A stretch of DNA of 64,000 bases from Candidatus Zixiibacteriota bacterium (GTDB taxonomy: Bacteria > Zixibacteria > MSB-5A5 > GN15 > FEB-12): positions 32,039 to 96,038 of the forward strand of contig JANQPI010000020.1 of assembly GCA_028289585.1 (NCBI GenBank), read 5' to 3'. Positions within the stretch are counted from its first letter, which is position 1. Each line of letters begins with the position of its first letter. This document shows positions 1-8,752 of the stretch, in pieces. Under the pieces are notes generated by a model that worked only from the letters and a program-made list of their open reading frames with translations, did not search any database and was not told the DNA's origin. The position numbers and the translations under genes are program-made.

Positions 1-729
1 AAAGTCTGGGATGCCCATGATCTGCAGGATATGGTCCGCGATTCAGATGTTGGCGATGAGGTCGACCTGACTTTTGTACGGGATGGTGACGAGCAGATGA
101 CCACGGTCCGTCTCGAACGCCAACCGCGTTCCGAACGAAATCAGCTGTTCCCTGAGTTCGATCTGGACCTGAGCGGGATTGGGAAGATCGATTTGCAGAT
201 GGACGAACTTCGGCGCCGAGAAATGGAATACGATCGGAACGCGCAGATCATCATTGATGAACTCGGCAATCGTGCTCATGTCGGTTGGATGAGAAGTGCC
301 TCGGCCTATCTGGGCGTTCGGTTCGTTTCACTGACCCGGCAGCTCGGCGAGTACTTTGGCGTCGAGCGAGGAGCCGGCGTTCTGGTCACGGAGGTTGAAC
401 GAGGATCGCCGGCTGATGAGGCTGGAATCAAGGCCGGAGATGTGATCACCGGTATTGATGAGGAACGTATTCGCGACGGCGAAATCTTCGTTGAAGTTAT
501 GCGGGAGTACCGCGAGGACGACGAGATCACCCTGACAATCATACGGGACAAGCAGGAACTGACCCTTGAGGCAACCCTCGAAGAGGTTCGCTCGCGGAGT
601 CGAGTTCGCTCGTTCGGCGCGATCGCCCCCTCCGCACCGGCCCTTGTTGAGGTCCCGTCACCGCCGGCAGTGCCGGCGGCCCCGGAGGTCCATCGCCTCA
701 TCGAGAGGGTCTCTCCTCCATCTGACTGA
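1..729 (+). CDS. PDZ-domain protein, 3' part only
   Basis: The reading frame is open from the first base of the window, so the N-terminus lies upstream. The visible 242 residues contain the end of one PDZ-like domain, a charged linker, and a complete PDZ domain at about residues 100-195 (YLGV near its start, then GSPADEAGIKAGDVI, the usual carboxylate-binding and core segment). A Pro/Ala-rich tail follows. PDZ repeats of this kind occur in HtrA/DegP proteases and other envelope proteins, where they bind protein C-termini. The Ser protease domain, if there is one, is outside the window, so the enzymatic class cannot be stated. A strong hairpin follows the stop codon, marking the end of the transcription unit. 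Confidence 0.85.
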   Translation, partial: KVWDAHDLQDMVRDSDVGDEVDLTFVRDGDEQMTTVRLERQPRSERNQLFPEFDLDLSGIGKIDLQMDELRRREMEYDRNAQIIIDELGNRAHVGWMRSASAYLGVRFVSLTRQLGEYFGVERGAGVLVTEVERGSPADEAGIKAGDVITGIDEERIRDGEIFVEVMREYREDDEITLTIIRDKQELTLEATLEEVRSRSRVRSFGAIAPSAPALVEVPSPPAVPAAPEVHRLIERVSPPSD

Positions 730-756
730 GCCTCAAAGAGAATTCCGTACCTGCAC

Positions 757-792
757 ACGGCCCGCTCTTGAGCGGGCCGTTGCTTGTTGCTC
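757..792 (+). terminator. Rho-independent terminator after the PDZ gene
   Basis: A perfect 10-bp stem (757-766 with 771-780, CTTG loop) is followed by the moderately T-rich run TGCTTGTTGCT. It lies 28 bases after the PDZ stop and 44 bases before hprK, separating the two units. Confidence 0.8.
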
Positions 793-823
793 TCGACTGG
801 CCAATCCCGGTATACTCGGTCGT

Positions 824-1795
824 ATGGCGTTGCTGATAGTCGAAGAATTCCTCAATGCTCGCCGCAACGAGCTCGAGTTGGCCGCTCTCACGGCCAGCAA
901 CACCGGCTTTCGTAAGGAGATCGAGGTCGCCGAAATCCACCGGCCAGGACTCGCACTCACCGGGTTTTTCGACCGCTTCCCGAACCGCCGACTCCAGATT
1001 CTTGGCGAAACCGAGGTCACCTACATGTCGACCCTGACCGATTCCCGGTTGGTCGATATCGCCGAGCGGCTCTTTGCGACCGGCATTCCGGTCGTTTTGA
1101 TAGCGAAAGGGATCACGCCACCCCTTCCCTTTATCGAGGCCGCGCAGCGCGCCAACACTGCTGTACTTTCATCTCGATTGACGACAGCTGACCTGAGTAG
1201 CCGTCTCACCGCCTACCTTGATCACCGCTTTGCCCCGACGACCAACGTCCACGGCACGCTGGTTGATGTTTATGGTGTCGGACTGCTCTACACCGGTCGC
1301 TCCGGAATCGGTAAATCGGAGGTCGCGCTTGACCTGGTCGAACGCGGTCACCGGCTCGTAGCCGACGACGTGGTCAAGATCACTCGGGTTGCCCCGGATG
1401 TCCTGATGGGCTCCGGCTCGGAACTCCTTGGCCACCACATGGAGATCCGCGGCGTGGGCATCATCGATATCGAAGAGCTGTTCGGCATCCGCGCAATCCG
1501 TCTGCAAAAGCGTATCGAGGTTGAGGTCCACCTCGCCTATTGGGAGGAAACGCAGGACTACGAACGGCTGGGTCTCGACGATTCGTTGACAACGATTCTC
1601 GGCTGCAAGATCCCGATCCTAACCGTACCGATTTCCCCCGGCAAGAATATCACGGTCATTTCGGAAGTCATCGCGATGAACCATATGTTGAAGGTATATG
1701 GCGAAAATTCGGCCGTGGAATTCTCCAAGAAACTGTCCCAAAGGCTCACGCGACAGAACATGACCAAGGATTACCTCGAGGCCGACTTCGAGTAG
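824..1795 (+). CDS. hprK: HPr kinase/phosphorylase
   Basis: The 323-residue protein phosphorylates and dephosphorylates Ser46 of HPr or an HPr-like protein, linking metabolic state to PTS-type regulation. The N-terminal domain (about 1-130) carries the family segment GFFDRFPNRRLQILGETE. The C-terminal kinase domain has a Walker A loop GRSGIGKS at 158-165, the ADDVV metal/active-site segment at about 180, and the C-terminal signature around PISPGKN. The frame is open upstream to 566, but that extension would cross the terminator and overlap the PDZ gene. ATG 824 gives the normal family length and N-terminus. No PTS genes are visible here, as is common in Gram-negatives where HprK acts on a regulatory HPr. 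Confidence 0.95.
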   Translation: MALLIVEEFLNARRNELELAALTASNTGFRKEIEVAEIHRPGLALTGFFDRFPNRRLQILGETEVTYMSTLTDSRLVDIAERLFATGIPVVLIAKGITPPLPFIEAAQRANTAVLSSRLTTADLSSRLTAYLDHRFAPTTNVHGTLVDVYGVGLLYTGRSGIGKSEVALDLVERGHRLVADDVVKITRVAPDVLMGSGSELLGHHMEIRGVGIIDIEELFGIRAIRLQKRIEVEVHLAYWEETQDYERLGLDDSLTTILGCKIPILTVPISPGKNITVISEVIAMNHMLKVYGENSAVEFSKKLSQRLTRQNMTKDYLEADFE

Positions 1796-1919
1796 AGATC
1801 ACTTGGCCTCCCCCTATGATTCCGCTATGTTCTCGGCTTGCCGGGAGGGCCGCACTGCGGGAACCCGGCACTTTTCTGACCGTAGAACTGATCGACAATG
1901 ATGGAGGTTACCCAGTCCC

Positions 1920-3635
1920 ATGTCGGCTAAGATGACCGGACACGTTATCGCACTGCTTGCACTCTGCCTTGCGACAATCGGTTGCTCCGGACGCGAGAGT
2001 GATGTCATTGCTCGCGTAGGCAATTACGAAATTACCGCCCTGGAAATGGATGATATGCTCACGCGCGTCAGCTTCCCGGACGCGACGTTTGATGACGAAC
2101 TCACATACAAGCGAGCCAAACTGGACACCATGATCAACCAGCGTCTGTTGATCCTGGGAGCATACGAACATGGGATTGACCGCGACCAGGAAATCGCTCG
2201 GGTCGTGCTGGCGAATCAGCAGCAGTTCCTGCTCGATGTGCTCTTCCTGCGAGAGATTGCCGACAAGGTGACCGTTACCGAATCGGAGATTCGCGAATTC
2301 TACGACAATCTCGAGTTTGTTCACCGCGCCTCACAGATCGTACTCAAGACGGAGGCCGATGCCCAAGCGATGGTTGATCGATTGATCGCCGGTGAGAACT
2401 TCGAGCAACTTGCCTACGAATACTCGATCGATCCAGCCGCCCGTCGTACCCGGGGTGACATTGGTTACTTCGAGTACGATGCCGCTATTCCGGCACTGGC
2501 AAGTGCGGTCGTGCAAATGGAAGTCGGAGAAATCTCTCCGCCGATCGAGACTCGACTTGGCTGGCATGTCGTCCGACTTGACGATCGCGAAGAGAACAGC
2601 AACCGCGGTGAATATGACAAGGTCAAACGGCAACTCTACCAACGCCTACAGAGCACCAAGATCGGTCAACGCACCGAAGAGTACTTCACGGAACTTCAGG
2701 GGCGGTATCAACTCACGGTCGACACCAATACGGTCAATTACCTTATGCACAAGCGCGCGCGGATCTATCCTCCGCAGGTGCTGGCAGGAATGTCCAAAGG
2801 CGATTTCGATCTTACACAACTCGATCGCAACGAACGTGAACTTCCACTTGTGACGTGGGGTGCGGGACAACTGACTGTTGGTTCTTACTTCGAGCGCATC
2901 GCCGACCATCCGGTTCGAGCCCGTCCGGACCTTGATGATTACGAAGCACTCGAGTCGTTTGCTTTTCAGATCGTACAGACTGACATCCTCGCCTATGAGG
3001 CATCGGTCGCAGGGTTACAGGATGACCCAATCTATACTCGTAAGCTGCGGTTGTTCCGCGAGCTTAATATGGCAGCGGTCATGCGTAACGACACGATTCC
3101 CGCGAGCCTGGATATGGTCATCCCTGACTCAATGGTTCGAGCCTACTATCAAGAGAACATCGAGCGGTTCACCGAACCCGCACGCATCCGCGTTTATGAA
3201 ATCCATGTATCTGATGAGATGCTCGCGCGTCGACTTCGTCGCGAAATCAAATCGATTGAGCAATTCCGCGAGAAAGCGGTTGAATATACCGAACGTCCAT
3301 CCTACCGGAACACCAATGGTGATCTTGGCTTCATCGAGCGTGAATGGCTCCCCGAGCTGTTTGATGCGGCCTGGAATACACCGAGCGGACAACTGATGGG
3401 ACCGGTGGTCGTTGAGGGTAAGTACTCGATCTGCTGGGTGGGTGAACGTCAAGGACCGACAGTGATTGATTACCTCGATGTCAAACGGAACATAGTGCCG
3501 ATGATGGTCGAAGAGAAGCGGCAGGAAGGTGTCGATATCTGGCTTCAGCAGCGCAAGCAGTCTACGGCGATTGAAGTATTCGATGACGCACTCGAACGCG
3601 CAATCCGCGAGCGCCGGGACAACATGATCGCATGA
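1920..3635 (+). CDS. Lipoprotein parvulin-type peptidyl-prolyl isomerase
   Basis: The 571-residue exported protein has a signal peptide ending at a lipobox-like TIGC (Cys about 22), then a SurA-N-like helical region. A PpiC/parvulin domain spans about 135-235 (FVHRASQIVL, then GDIGYF, then GWHVVRL). A longer helical segment leads to a second, more divergent parvulin-like domain near 415-520 (NGDLGFIEREWLPELFDAA). Such proteins assist folding of outer-membrane and envelope proteins in the periplasm. ATG 1920 was chosen because GGAGG lies at 1903-1907. The gene overlaps the next isomerase by ATGA, so the two are translationally coupled. A PrsA-like role is an alternative within the same superfamily. 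Confidence 0.9.
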   Translation: MSAKMTGHVIALLALCLATIGCSGRESDVIARVGNYEITALEMDDMLTRVSFPDATFDDELTYKRAKLDTMINQRLLILGAYEHGIDRDQEIARVVLANQQQFLLDVLFLREIADKVTVTESEIREFYDNLEFVHRASQIVLKTEADAQAMVDRLIAGENFEQLAYEYSIDPAARRTRGDIGYFEYDAAIPALASAVVQMEVGEISPPIETRLGWHVVRLDDREENSNRGEYDKVKRQLYQRLQSTKIGQRTEEYFTELQGRYQLTVDTNTVNYLMHKRARIYPPQVLAGMSKGDFDLTQLDRNERELPLVTWGAGQLTVGSYFERIADHPVRARPDLDDYEALESFAFQIVQTDILAYEASVAGLQDDPIYTRKLRLFRELNMAAVMRNDTIPASLDMVIPDSMVRAYYQENIERFTEPARIRVYEIHVSDEMLARRLRREIKSIEQFREKAVEYTERPSYRNTNGDLGFIEREWLPELFDAAWNTPSGQLMGPVVVEGKYSICWVGERQGPTVIDYLDVKRNIVPMMVEEKRQEGVDIWLQQRKQSTAIEVFDDALERAIRERRDNMIA

Positions 3636-4972
3636 ACATACGGATTCATAGCTTACAACTCGTAGCGGCAGGATTTGTCACCTGTGCTATCGCTGTACTA
3701 TTGCCAGAGGACGGTAATGCCCAAACGCGCTCCGAGTCAGGCCGGGATGTTATCGACCGCATCGTCTGTGTCGTCGGACCGGATGTGATCACGGCTTCGG
3801 AACTGGCCGGACAAATGCAACTGGTAGCGCTCCAAACCGGCCGGCGACCGCGTACCGAGGCCGAAGTCATGGCCTTCCAGAACGAGATCCTCGAACAGAT
3901 GATCGCGGATAAGCTCTTCCTGTTTGAAGCTCGCAAAGACACAACGATTGTGCTGCGGCCGGATGAGGTCGACCAGGCGCTCGATGACCAGCTGGCGAGC
4001 CTCTCCCAGCGCTACGGATCGAACGAGGCATTCGTCGAAGCACTGGCTGCCGAAGGCCTCACGCTGCGTGATCTTAGACGTCAGTACCGGGACGAAATCG
4101 AGAACCGCCTCCTGCGTCAACGCCTGATCCAAAACAAACTGTTCGATGTCGCCGTTTCACGGTTTGAGGTGGAGCGGTTCTACGACGTCTTCCAGGACTC
4201 CATTCCGGAGCAGCCGGAAGCACTGCGTCTCGCACATATCCTTCTTGAGGTTACTCCCGCACAGGTGGTCGAAGACTCCGTTCGGGAAGCCGCCGCAGGC
4301 CTGCGTGAACGCGTCTTGCAAGGCGCTGACTTCGCATCGCTCGCCGTGCAGTTTTCTCAGGGACCTTCGGCGCCCGGTGGTGGTGATCTCGGGTTTATTG
4401 CACGTGATGACGTCGTACCCGAGTTTGGACGAGCGGCTTTCAATTTGCAGCCGGGTGACATCTCCGGAGTCGTGCGCACACAATTCGGCTATCATATTAT
4501 CAAGGCGGAGGATCGGCAGGGGGACCGCCTGCGCGTACGGCACATTTTACTGGAAGTCTTTCCATCGGCCGAGGACACCGCGCAAACGCTCTCACTTGCC
4601 GATTCTCTCCTGACTGAAGCGCGCGGCGATGGTGATTTTGGCGAACTCGCCAAAATCTTCAGCACGGACAATGAAACACGCGCGACCGGTGGAGAACTTG
4701 GTTGGTTTGCACTGAACGAACTCCCGGGGGAGTTTGCCGACTACCTCACCGGCTACACCGATCCGGGTGAGATTCGCGGACCGGTCCCCTCTCCGTTCGG
4801 GTACCATATCTTCAATCTCCTCGAGTACCAGCCGCCCAAGTCGCTGACGATCGCAGACGATTATGATCAGGTGCGCGAGTTGGCTCGACAGCAGAAGACC
4901 GGTCGGATTGTCGATGAGTTGATTGCGGAGCTGAAGTCTAAAACGTACATCGAGTACCGCCTCGAAGGCTAA
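3632..4972 (+). CDS. surA: SurA-type periplasmic chaperone/isomerase
   Basis: The 446-residue protein has an N-terminal signal peptide (hydrophobic segment up to about residue 30), a SurA N-terminal chaperone domain (about 40-180) and two tandem parvulin domains. The first begins at RLAHILLEV (about 195) and contains GGGDLGF and FGYHIIK. The second begins at RVRHILLEV and contains GGELGWF and FGYHIF. A short C-terminal helix completes the SurA layout. It should chaperone unfolded outer-membrane proteins. The ATG overlaps the previous isomerase's stop by four bases, and its own stop TAA shares a base with the next ATG, so three genes form a tight operon. Confidence 0.93.
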   Translation: MNIRIHSLQLVAAGFVTCAIAVLLPEDGNAQTRSESGRDVIDRIVCVVGPDVITASELAGQMQLVALQTGRRPRTEAEVMAFQNEILEQMIADKLFLFEARKDTTIVLRPDEVDQALDDQLASLSQRYGSNEAFVEALAAEGLTLRDLRRQYRDEIENRLLRQRLIQNKLFDVAVSRFEVERFYDVFQDSIPEQPEALRLAHILLEVTPAQVVEDSVREAAAGLRERVLQGADFASLAVQFSQGPSAPGGGDLGFIARDDVVPEFGRAAFNLQPGDISGVVRTQFGYHIIKAEDRQGDRLRVRHILLEVFPSAEDTAQTLSLADSLLTEARGDGDFGELAKIFSTDNETRATGGELGWFALNELPGEFADYLTGYTDPGEIRGPVPSPFGYHIFNLLEYQPPKSLTIADDYDQVRELARQQKTGRIVDELIAELKSKTYIEYRLEG

Positions 4973-5217
4973 TGCGGCTCGACGATTTCCTATCCACGGT
5001 CGGAGTGATCAAGCGCCGCACAATCGCCAAGCAACTGGCCGACAGCGGCCTCATTGAGGTCAACGGCTCCCGTGCCAAACCAAGCTACCAGATCAAAGCG
5101 AACGACATTGTGAGTATCCGTGGTTCCAAACCTCAAGTCGTTGAGGTCCTTGATCTTCCCCGCGGATCAGTGCCCCGCGCCGAGCGCGAGCGCTTCATCC
5201 GTGAGATTCCCCGATAA
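4972..5217 (+). CDS. S4-domain RNA-binding protein (RqcP/Hsp15-like)
   Basis: At 81 residues this is almost entirely one S4 RNA-binding domain: RLDDFLSTVGVIKRRTIAKQ at the N-terminus and VNGSRAKPSYQIKANDIVSI as the second half. Family members (RqcP/YabO in Firmicutes, Hsp15 in proteobacteria) bind 23S rRNA or tRNA on stalled 50S subunits during ribosome-associated quality control. The start codon ATG overlaps the surA stop (TAATG), so it is probably translated by coupling. Linking this protein to an envelope-folding operon is unexplained by the sequence and may only reflect compact gene order. Confidence 0.85.
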   Translation: MRLDDFLSTVGVIKRRTIAKQLADSGLIEVNGSRAKPSYQIKANDIVSIRGSKPQVVEVLDLPRGSVPRAERERFIREIPR

Positions 5218-5354
5218 CCCCGGTTGAGACCATCCTGACCGCACTCTATATTGAGACGTGAACCTGTCTCGCCAACGACCGGTTTACAACTATATACAAC
5301 ACTGCATGCGGCTGATGACGCCGACCGAACCTAGCCCAACAGGAAATGCTACCC

Positions 5355-6842
5355 ATGGCCGTTACGACCGATATCACCACTACCCGCCCCGCCACCATCG
5401 GTGAGCTCAAGGCATCCGGGTGGGCCAGTCGTCCCGTGAAGCTCGAAATGCGCGAAAATCTCATCCGGCGTATTCAGAGCGGCGAATCACTCTTCCCGGG
5501 CATTGTCGGGTTCGAGCAGACCGTTGTGCCGCAACTGGTCAATGCGATTCTCTCGCAACACCACTTCATTCTCCTCGGCCTTCGTGGCCAGGCTAAAACC
5601 CGAATCATCCGGCAACTGGTGACGCTTCTCGACGAGTGGCAACCAAGCCTCGACGATACCTATCTGAACGAGGATCCGCTCGCTCCGATCTCCCCTAAGG
5701 GAAAGAGACACGTTGCCGCAATGGCTGACGATACACCGATCGTGTGGCGCCACCGCTCGGAACGCTTTCACGAAAAGCTGGCGACACCCGACGTTTCGAT
5801 TGCCGACCTGATCGGTGATATCGATCCGATCAAAGCCGCCCGCGAAAAACTCGATATCTCCAATGAAGATGTCATCCACTGGGGTATTATCCCCCGCACC
5901 AATCGCGGTATTTTTGCAATCAACGAACTGCCCGATTTGCAACCGCGTATCCAGGTCGGTCTGTTGAATATCCTTGAGGAATCAGACATTCAGGTTCGTG
6001 GCTTTCCGCTGCGGGTACCGATGGATATCTGCATGGTCTTCTCGGCCAATCCGGAAGACTACACCAACCGCGGCAATATCATCACACCGCTCAAAGATCG
6101 CATTGACTCGCAGATCATTACGCACTACCCGCGGACCCGGGACGAGGCGAAAGCGATCACGCAGCAGGAAATTCACAACAAATCTGAAGCACCCGTCGAA
6201 CTGATGCGGGACATTATCGAAGAGGTATCGGTCCAGGCGCGCTCATCAGAGTTTGTCGATCAGAATTCAGGCGTTTCGGCGCGCATGTCGATTTCGGCGT
6301 ATGAGAACTTCCTCTCCAACGTTGAACAGCGGAAAATCCGTCTCGGTGAACCGGACTACTACCCGCGTATCTGTGATGTTTACGCGATTGTTCCATCACT
6401 CACCGGTAAGATCGAGTTGGTGTATGAGGGCGAACAGGAAGGACCGATTCTCGTCGCCAGGACACTGATCGGCAAGGCGATCGACGCTATCTTCGCCGAA
6501 CATTTCCCTGTTCCGCGCAAAGGCAAGCCCGACCCGGACAAACCGGAACAAGAGAATCCTTACGAGGCAGTGACTGACTTCTTCTCCGGAGGACGGCAGT
6601 TAACGATTAGCGACGAAATGTCTCATGACGATTACCGGCAAACACTTTACAGCCTTCCCGGATTGTCGGCGATTGTCGAGCGGTACTGGCCGACCGACGA
6701 CGAACGGGAGCTACTATTGCGCATGGAATTGGTCCTCGAAGGACTCTTCCATAATAATGTGATCGCCCGTGCTGACGACGACATGGCCGTTACCTACGGC
6801 GATCTCTTCAGCGACATGCTCAAAGGAATGGGCGGCGAGTGA
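5355..6842 (+). CDS. Mg-chelatase ChlI/MoxR-like AAA+ ATPase
   Basis: A 495-residue AAA+ ATPase. The Walker A variant GLRGQAKTR is near residue 80, Walker B-type hydrophobic-NELPDL near 190, and sensor 1 in MVFSANPEDYTNRG near 230, as in ChlI/BchI and related sigma54-like MoxR proteins. These ATPases remodel partner complexes, usually with a VWA-domain partner. ATG 5355 is preferred over ATG 5346 because AGGA at 5341-5344 is correctly spaced only for the former. The stop overlaps the GTG start of the VWA gene by four bases, so the ATPase and its putative partner are made together. No tetrapyrrole genes lie nearby, so chelation of Mg is unlikely. Confidence 0.9.
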   Translation: MAVTTDITTTRPATIGELKASGWASRPVKLEMRENLIRRIQSGESLFPGIVGFEQTVVPQLVNAILSQHHFILLGLRGQAKTRIIRQLVTLLDEWQPSLDDTYLNEDPLAPISPKGKRHVAAMADDTPIVWRHRSERFHEKLATPDVSIADLIGDIDPIKAAREKLDISNEDVIHWGIIPRTNRGIFAINELPDLQPRIQVGLLNILEESDIQVRGFPLRVPMDICMVFSANPEDYTNRGNIITPLKDRIDSQIITHYPRTRDEAKAITQQEIHNKSEAPVELMRDIIEEVSVQARSSEFVDQNSGVSARMSISAYENFLSNVEQRKIRLGEPDYYPRICDVYAIVPSLTGKIELVYEGEQEGPILVARTLIGKAIDAIFAEHFPVPRKGKPDPDKPEQENPYEAVTDFFSGGRQLTISDEMSHDDYRQTLYSLPGLSAIVERYWPTDDERELLLRMELVLEGLFHNNVIARADDDMAVTYGDLFSDMLKGMGGE

Positions 6843-7942
6843 AGTTTACCTACTTCGAGTGGAATGAGGATATGGCCCAGCGCCTCAAGGCGCTGGCTGA
6901 CCTCATGTCGATTTACAACTATCTCCTGATGCGCATGGATGGTGATGTCGAGGAGACGCTTCGCCTCATGGAACGGCTGCAGGCGCAGGGGATTCTCGAC
7001 GAAAAGTACGACCTCGACGAGTTCAAGGAGCAGCTCAAGAAGCAGAACCTGATTCAGGAGGGGAAGTCGGGGCTCTCTCTCGCTCCCAAGGGTGAACGTT
7101 CGCTTCGTCAATCGGCATTCGACGCGATCTTCAACAAGCTGCGCGTTGGTGGTAAAGGTGACCACCGTGTTCCGCGCGAGGGCGGTACGTCCGAAGAGCC
7201 ACTCCCCGAACGGCGACCGTACGAGTTTGGAGACAACCCTCGCCACATCGACTACACCGCGTCGATCTTCAACGCCATCCAGCGCGACGCCACGCTCGGA
7301 TTCGATCTGACCGAACAGGACCTTGAAGTCTATGAGACGGAAAAGTCAACGTCGTGTGCGACGGTCCTGATGATCGACATCTCGCACTCGATGATTCTCT
7401 ACGGCGAGGATCGGATCACGCCGGCCAAGCAGGTCGCGATGGCGTTCACTGAGTTGATTCTCACGCGCTTCCCCAAAGATCATCTCTCGGTGATCACGTT
7501 CGGCGATTGGGCGGAGGAGATACCAATCAAGCAGTTGCCGTATCTCGCCGTCGGACCGTATCACACGAATACCCAGGCTGGGCTGCGATTGGCGCGGCAG
7601 ATTTTGCTGACCAAGAAGCATGTGAACAAACAGATCTTCATGATTACCGACGGGAAACCGTCGATGATCAACCGACCCAACGGGTCGATTTACAAAAACC
7701 CAGTCGGGCTCGATCCGCGCATTGTCAATCGGACGTTAGATGAGGCGGTCATCTGCCGTAAGAAGCGGATGCCGATTACGACGTTTATGGTGACCGATGA
7801 TCCGTATCTCCAACAGTTCGTCGCGCGTTTGACCGAGTTGAACAAAGGGCGCGCGTATTTCTCTTCCGTCGACAATCTTGGCCAGTTTGTCTTGTGGGAT
7901 TTCGTCTCGCATCGGAAGCGCAAAGGCAAAGGGCACGGATAA
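6839..7942 (+). CDS. VWA-domain partner of the MoxR-like ATPase
   Basis: The 367-residue protein has a charged, mainly helical N-terminal half (1-165) and a von Willebrand A domain at about 174-350. The MIDAS motif D-I-S-H-S lies at 180-184, with a later conserved Thr (TNTQ) and an Asp in MITDG. It has no signal peptide or membrane segment, so it is cytoplasmic. GTG 6839 forms GTGA with the previous stop, strong evidence of coupling. ATPase-VWA pairs act in metal insertion, complex assembly or stress responses; the client here is unknown. It ends in a basic tail, RKRKGKGHG. Confidence 0.88.
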   Translation: MKFTYFEWNEDMAQRLKALADLMSIYNYLLMRMDGDVEETLRLMERLQAQGILDEKYDLDEFKEQLKKQNLIQEGKSGLSLAPKGERSLRQSAFDAIFNKLRVGGKGDHRVPREGGTSEEPLPERRPYEFGDNPRHIDYTASIFNAIQRDATLGFDLTEQDLEVYETEKSTSCATVLMIDISHSMILYGEDRITPAKQVAMAFTELILTRFPKDHLSVITFGDWAEEIPIKQLPYLAVGPYHTNTQAGLRLARQILLTKKHVNKQIFMITDGKPSMINRPNGSIYKNPVGLDPRIVNRTLDEAVICRKKRMPITTFMVTDDPYLQQFVARLTELNKGRAYFSSVDNLGQFVLWDFVSHRKRKGKGHG

Positions 7943-7961
7943 CCCCCCGCTTCGTTTTTTC

Positions 7962-7988
7962 GTCATCCCCGCGTAGGCGGGGATCCAG
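7962..7988. repeat. GC-rich intergenic palindromic repeat, copy 1
   Basis: A 27-base element beginning GTCATCCCCGCG and ending GGCGGGGATCCAG, with inverted arms CCCCGC/GCGGGG. A copy differing at one base (T to C at position 13) is at 8061-8087, and similarity continues about 20 bases further in both. Elements of this form are scattered between genes in many environmental bacteria. Confidence 0.85.
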
Positions 7989-8026
7989 GTTCGTCTTTAC
8001 CGACGACTAAATATGAACTCAAGAAC

Positions 8027-8049
8027 GGGCAGGTGAGGACACCTGCCGC
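8027..8049. repeat. Short palindromic repeat, inverted copy
   Basis: A 23-base hairpin (GCAGGTG/CACCTGC arms). Its reverse complement is identical, base for base, to 9010-9032, and a third related copy is at 8159-8180. All three lie between genes and flank the DinB gene and ssrA. Confidence 0.85.
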
Positions 8050-8060
8050 GCACGGGAGCC

Positions 8061-8087
8061 GTCATCCCCGCGCAGGCGGGGATCCAG
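8061..8087. repeat. GC-rich intergenic palindromic repeat, copy 2
   Basis: Second copy of the 27-base GTCATCCCCGCG...GGATCCAG element at 7962-7988, in the same orientation and 99 bases downstream. The two copies plus their flanks form an imperfect direct repeat around the 8027-8049 hairpin. Confidence 0.85.
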
Positions 8088-8152
8088 TCTTGTCTTCGCC
8101 GGTAACCGTCACTAGATTTAAAAGCGGGTAGACTGGTATATCTGCTGCAGTC

Positions 8153-8180
8153 GTGGGCGGAAGGTGTCCTCACCTGCCGC
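8153..8180. repeat. Short palindromic repeat, direct copy near an RBS
   Basis: GTGGGCGG followed by AGGTGTCCTCACCT and GCCGC. It matches 9006-9031 in orientation. It ends only 10 bases before the GGGAG ribosome-binding site of the DinB gene, so a hairpin here could affect translation of that mRNA. Confidence 0.75.
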
Positions 8181-8200
8181 TTCTTTGCTAGGGAGCGATC

Positions 8201-8752
8201 ATGAACGGCCAAGCTTACCTCGACGAAATGAAAGACCGCTATCAAAGCTACCAGTCAATGGCCGAGAAAACACTCACACAGCTGTCCGACGATGACTTCT
8301 TCCGGCAACCCACCCCACACGACAATAGCATCGCGATCACAGTCAAGCACCTCGCCGGTAACTCCCGCTCCCGCTGGCGTAACTTCCTGACTGAGGACGG
8401 CGAGAAACCGGACCGCAACCGCGACACGGAATTCGAGCTGAGCGAAAGCGATACGCGCGAATCGATCATGGCAGCGTGGAGGGCAAGCTGGGAGATTATC
8501 GAATCCGAACTCGGTGCCTTGACCGAGGCCGATCTCGATCGGACCGTGACGATCCGTGGCGAGCCACATCTCGTCGTACAAGCGCTGGGACGGAATCTGA
8601 CGCATCTCGCGTATCACGTTGGCCAGATCGTCTGGCTCGCCCGGCATCTCCTCGGCGACAAGTGGCAGACGCTCTCGATCCCCAAGGGCTCATCGCAGGC
8701 ACAAAATGACCGCTACGCCGACAAGTTCGGCGACTGGCAGAAGTCCAAGTAG
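8201..8752 (+). CDS. DinB-fold protein (DUF1572-like)
   Basis: A 183-residue cytoplasmic four-helix DinB/YfiT-superfamily protein. A helix with conserved His in ITVKHLAGN (residue about 50) and the late motif LTHLAYHVGQIVWLARHL (about 145-160) supply the three metal-ligand His positions typical of the fold. Members include thiol-dependent transferases, such as bacillithiol and mycothiol transferases, and many proteins of unknown activity. GGGAG at 8191-8195 supports ATG 8201. The gene stands alone between repeats. Two further DinB-like genes occur in this window (28532 and 31456), so the genome has several diverged copies. Confidence 0.85.
   Translation: MNGQAYLDEMKDRYQSYQSMAEKTLTQLSDDDFFRQPTPHDNSIAITVKHLAGNSRSRWRNFLTEDGEKPDRNRDTEFELSESDTRESIMAAWRASWEIIESELGALTEADLDRTVTIRGEPHLVVQALGRNLTHLAYHVGQIVWLARHLLGDKWQTLSIPKGSSQAQNDRYADKFGDWQKSK

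Noticed and set aside
566..823. Upstream extension of hprK
   Set aside because: It overlaps the PDZ gene in another frame, crosses a strong terminator and does not resemble HprK. ATG 824 gives the family length.
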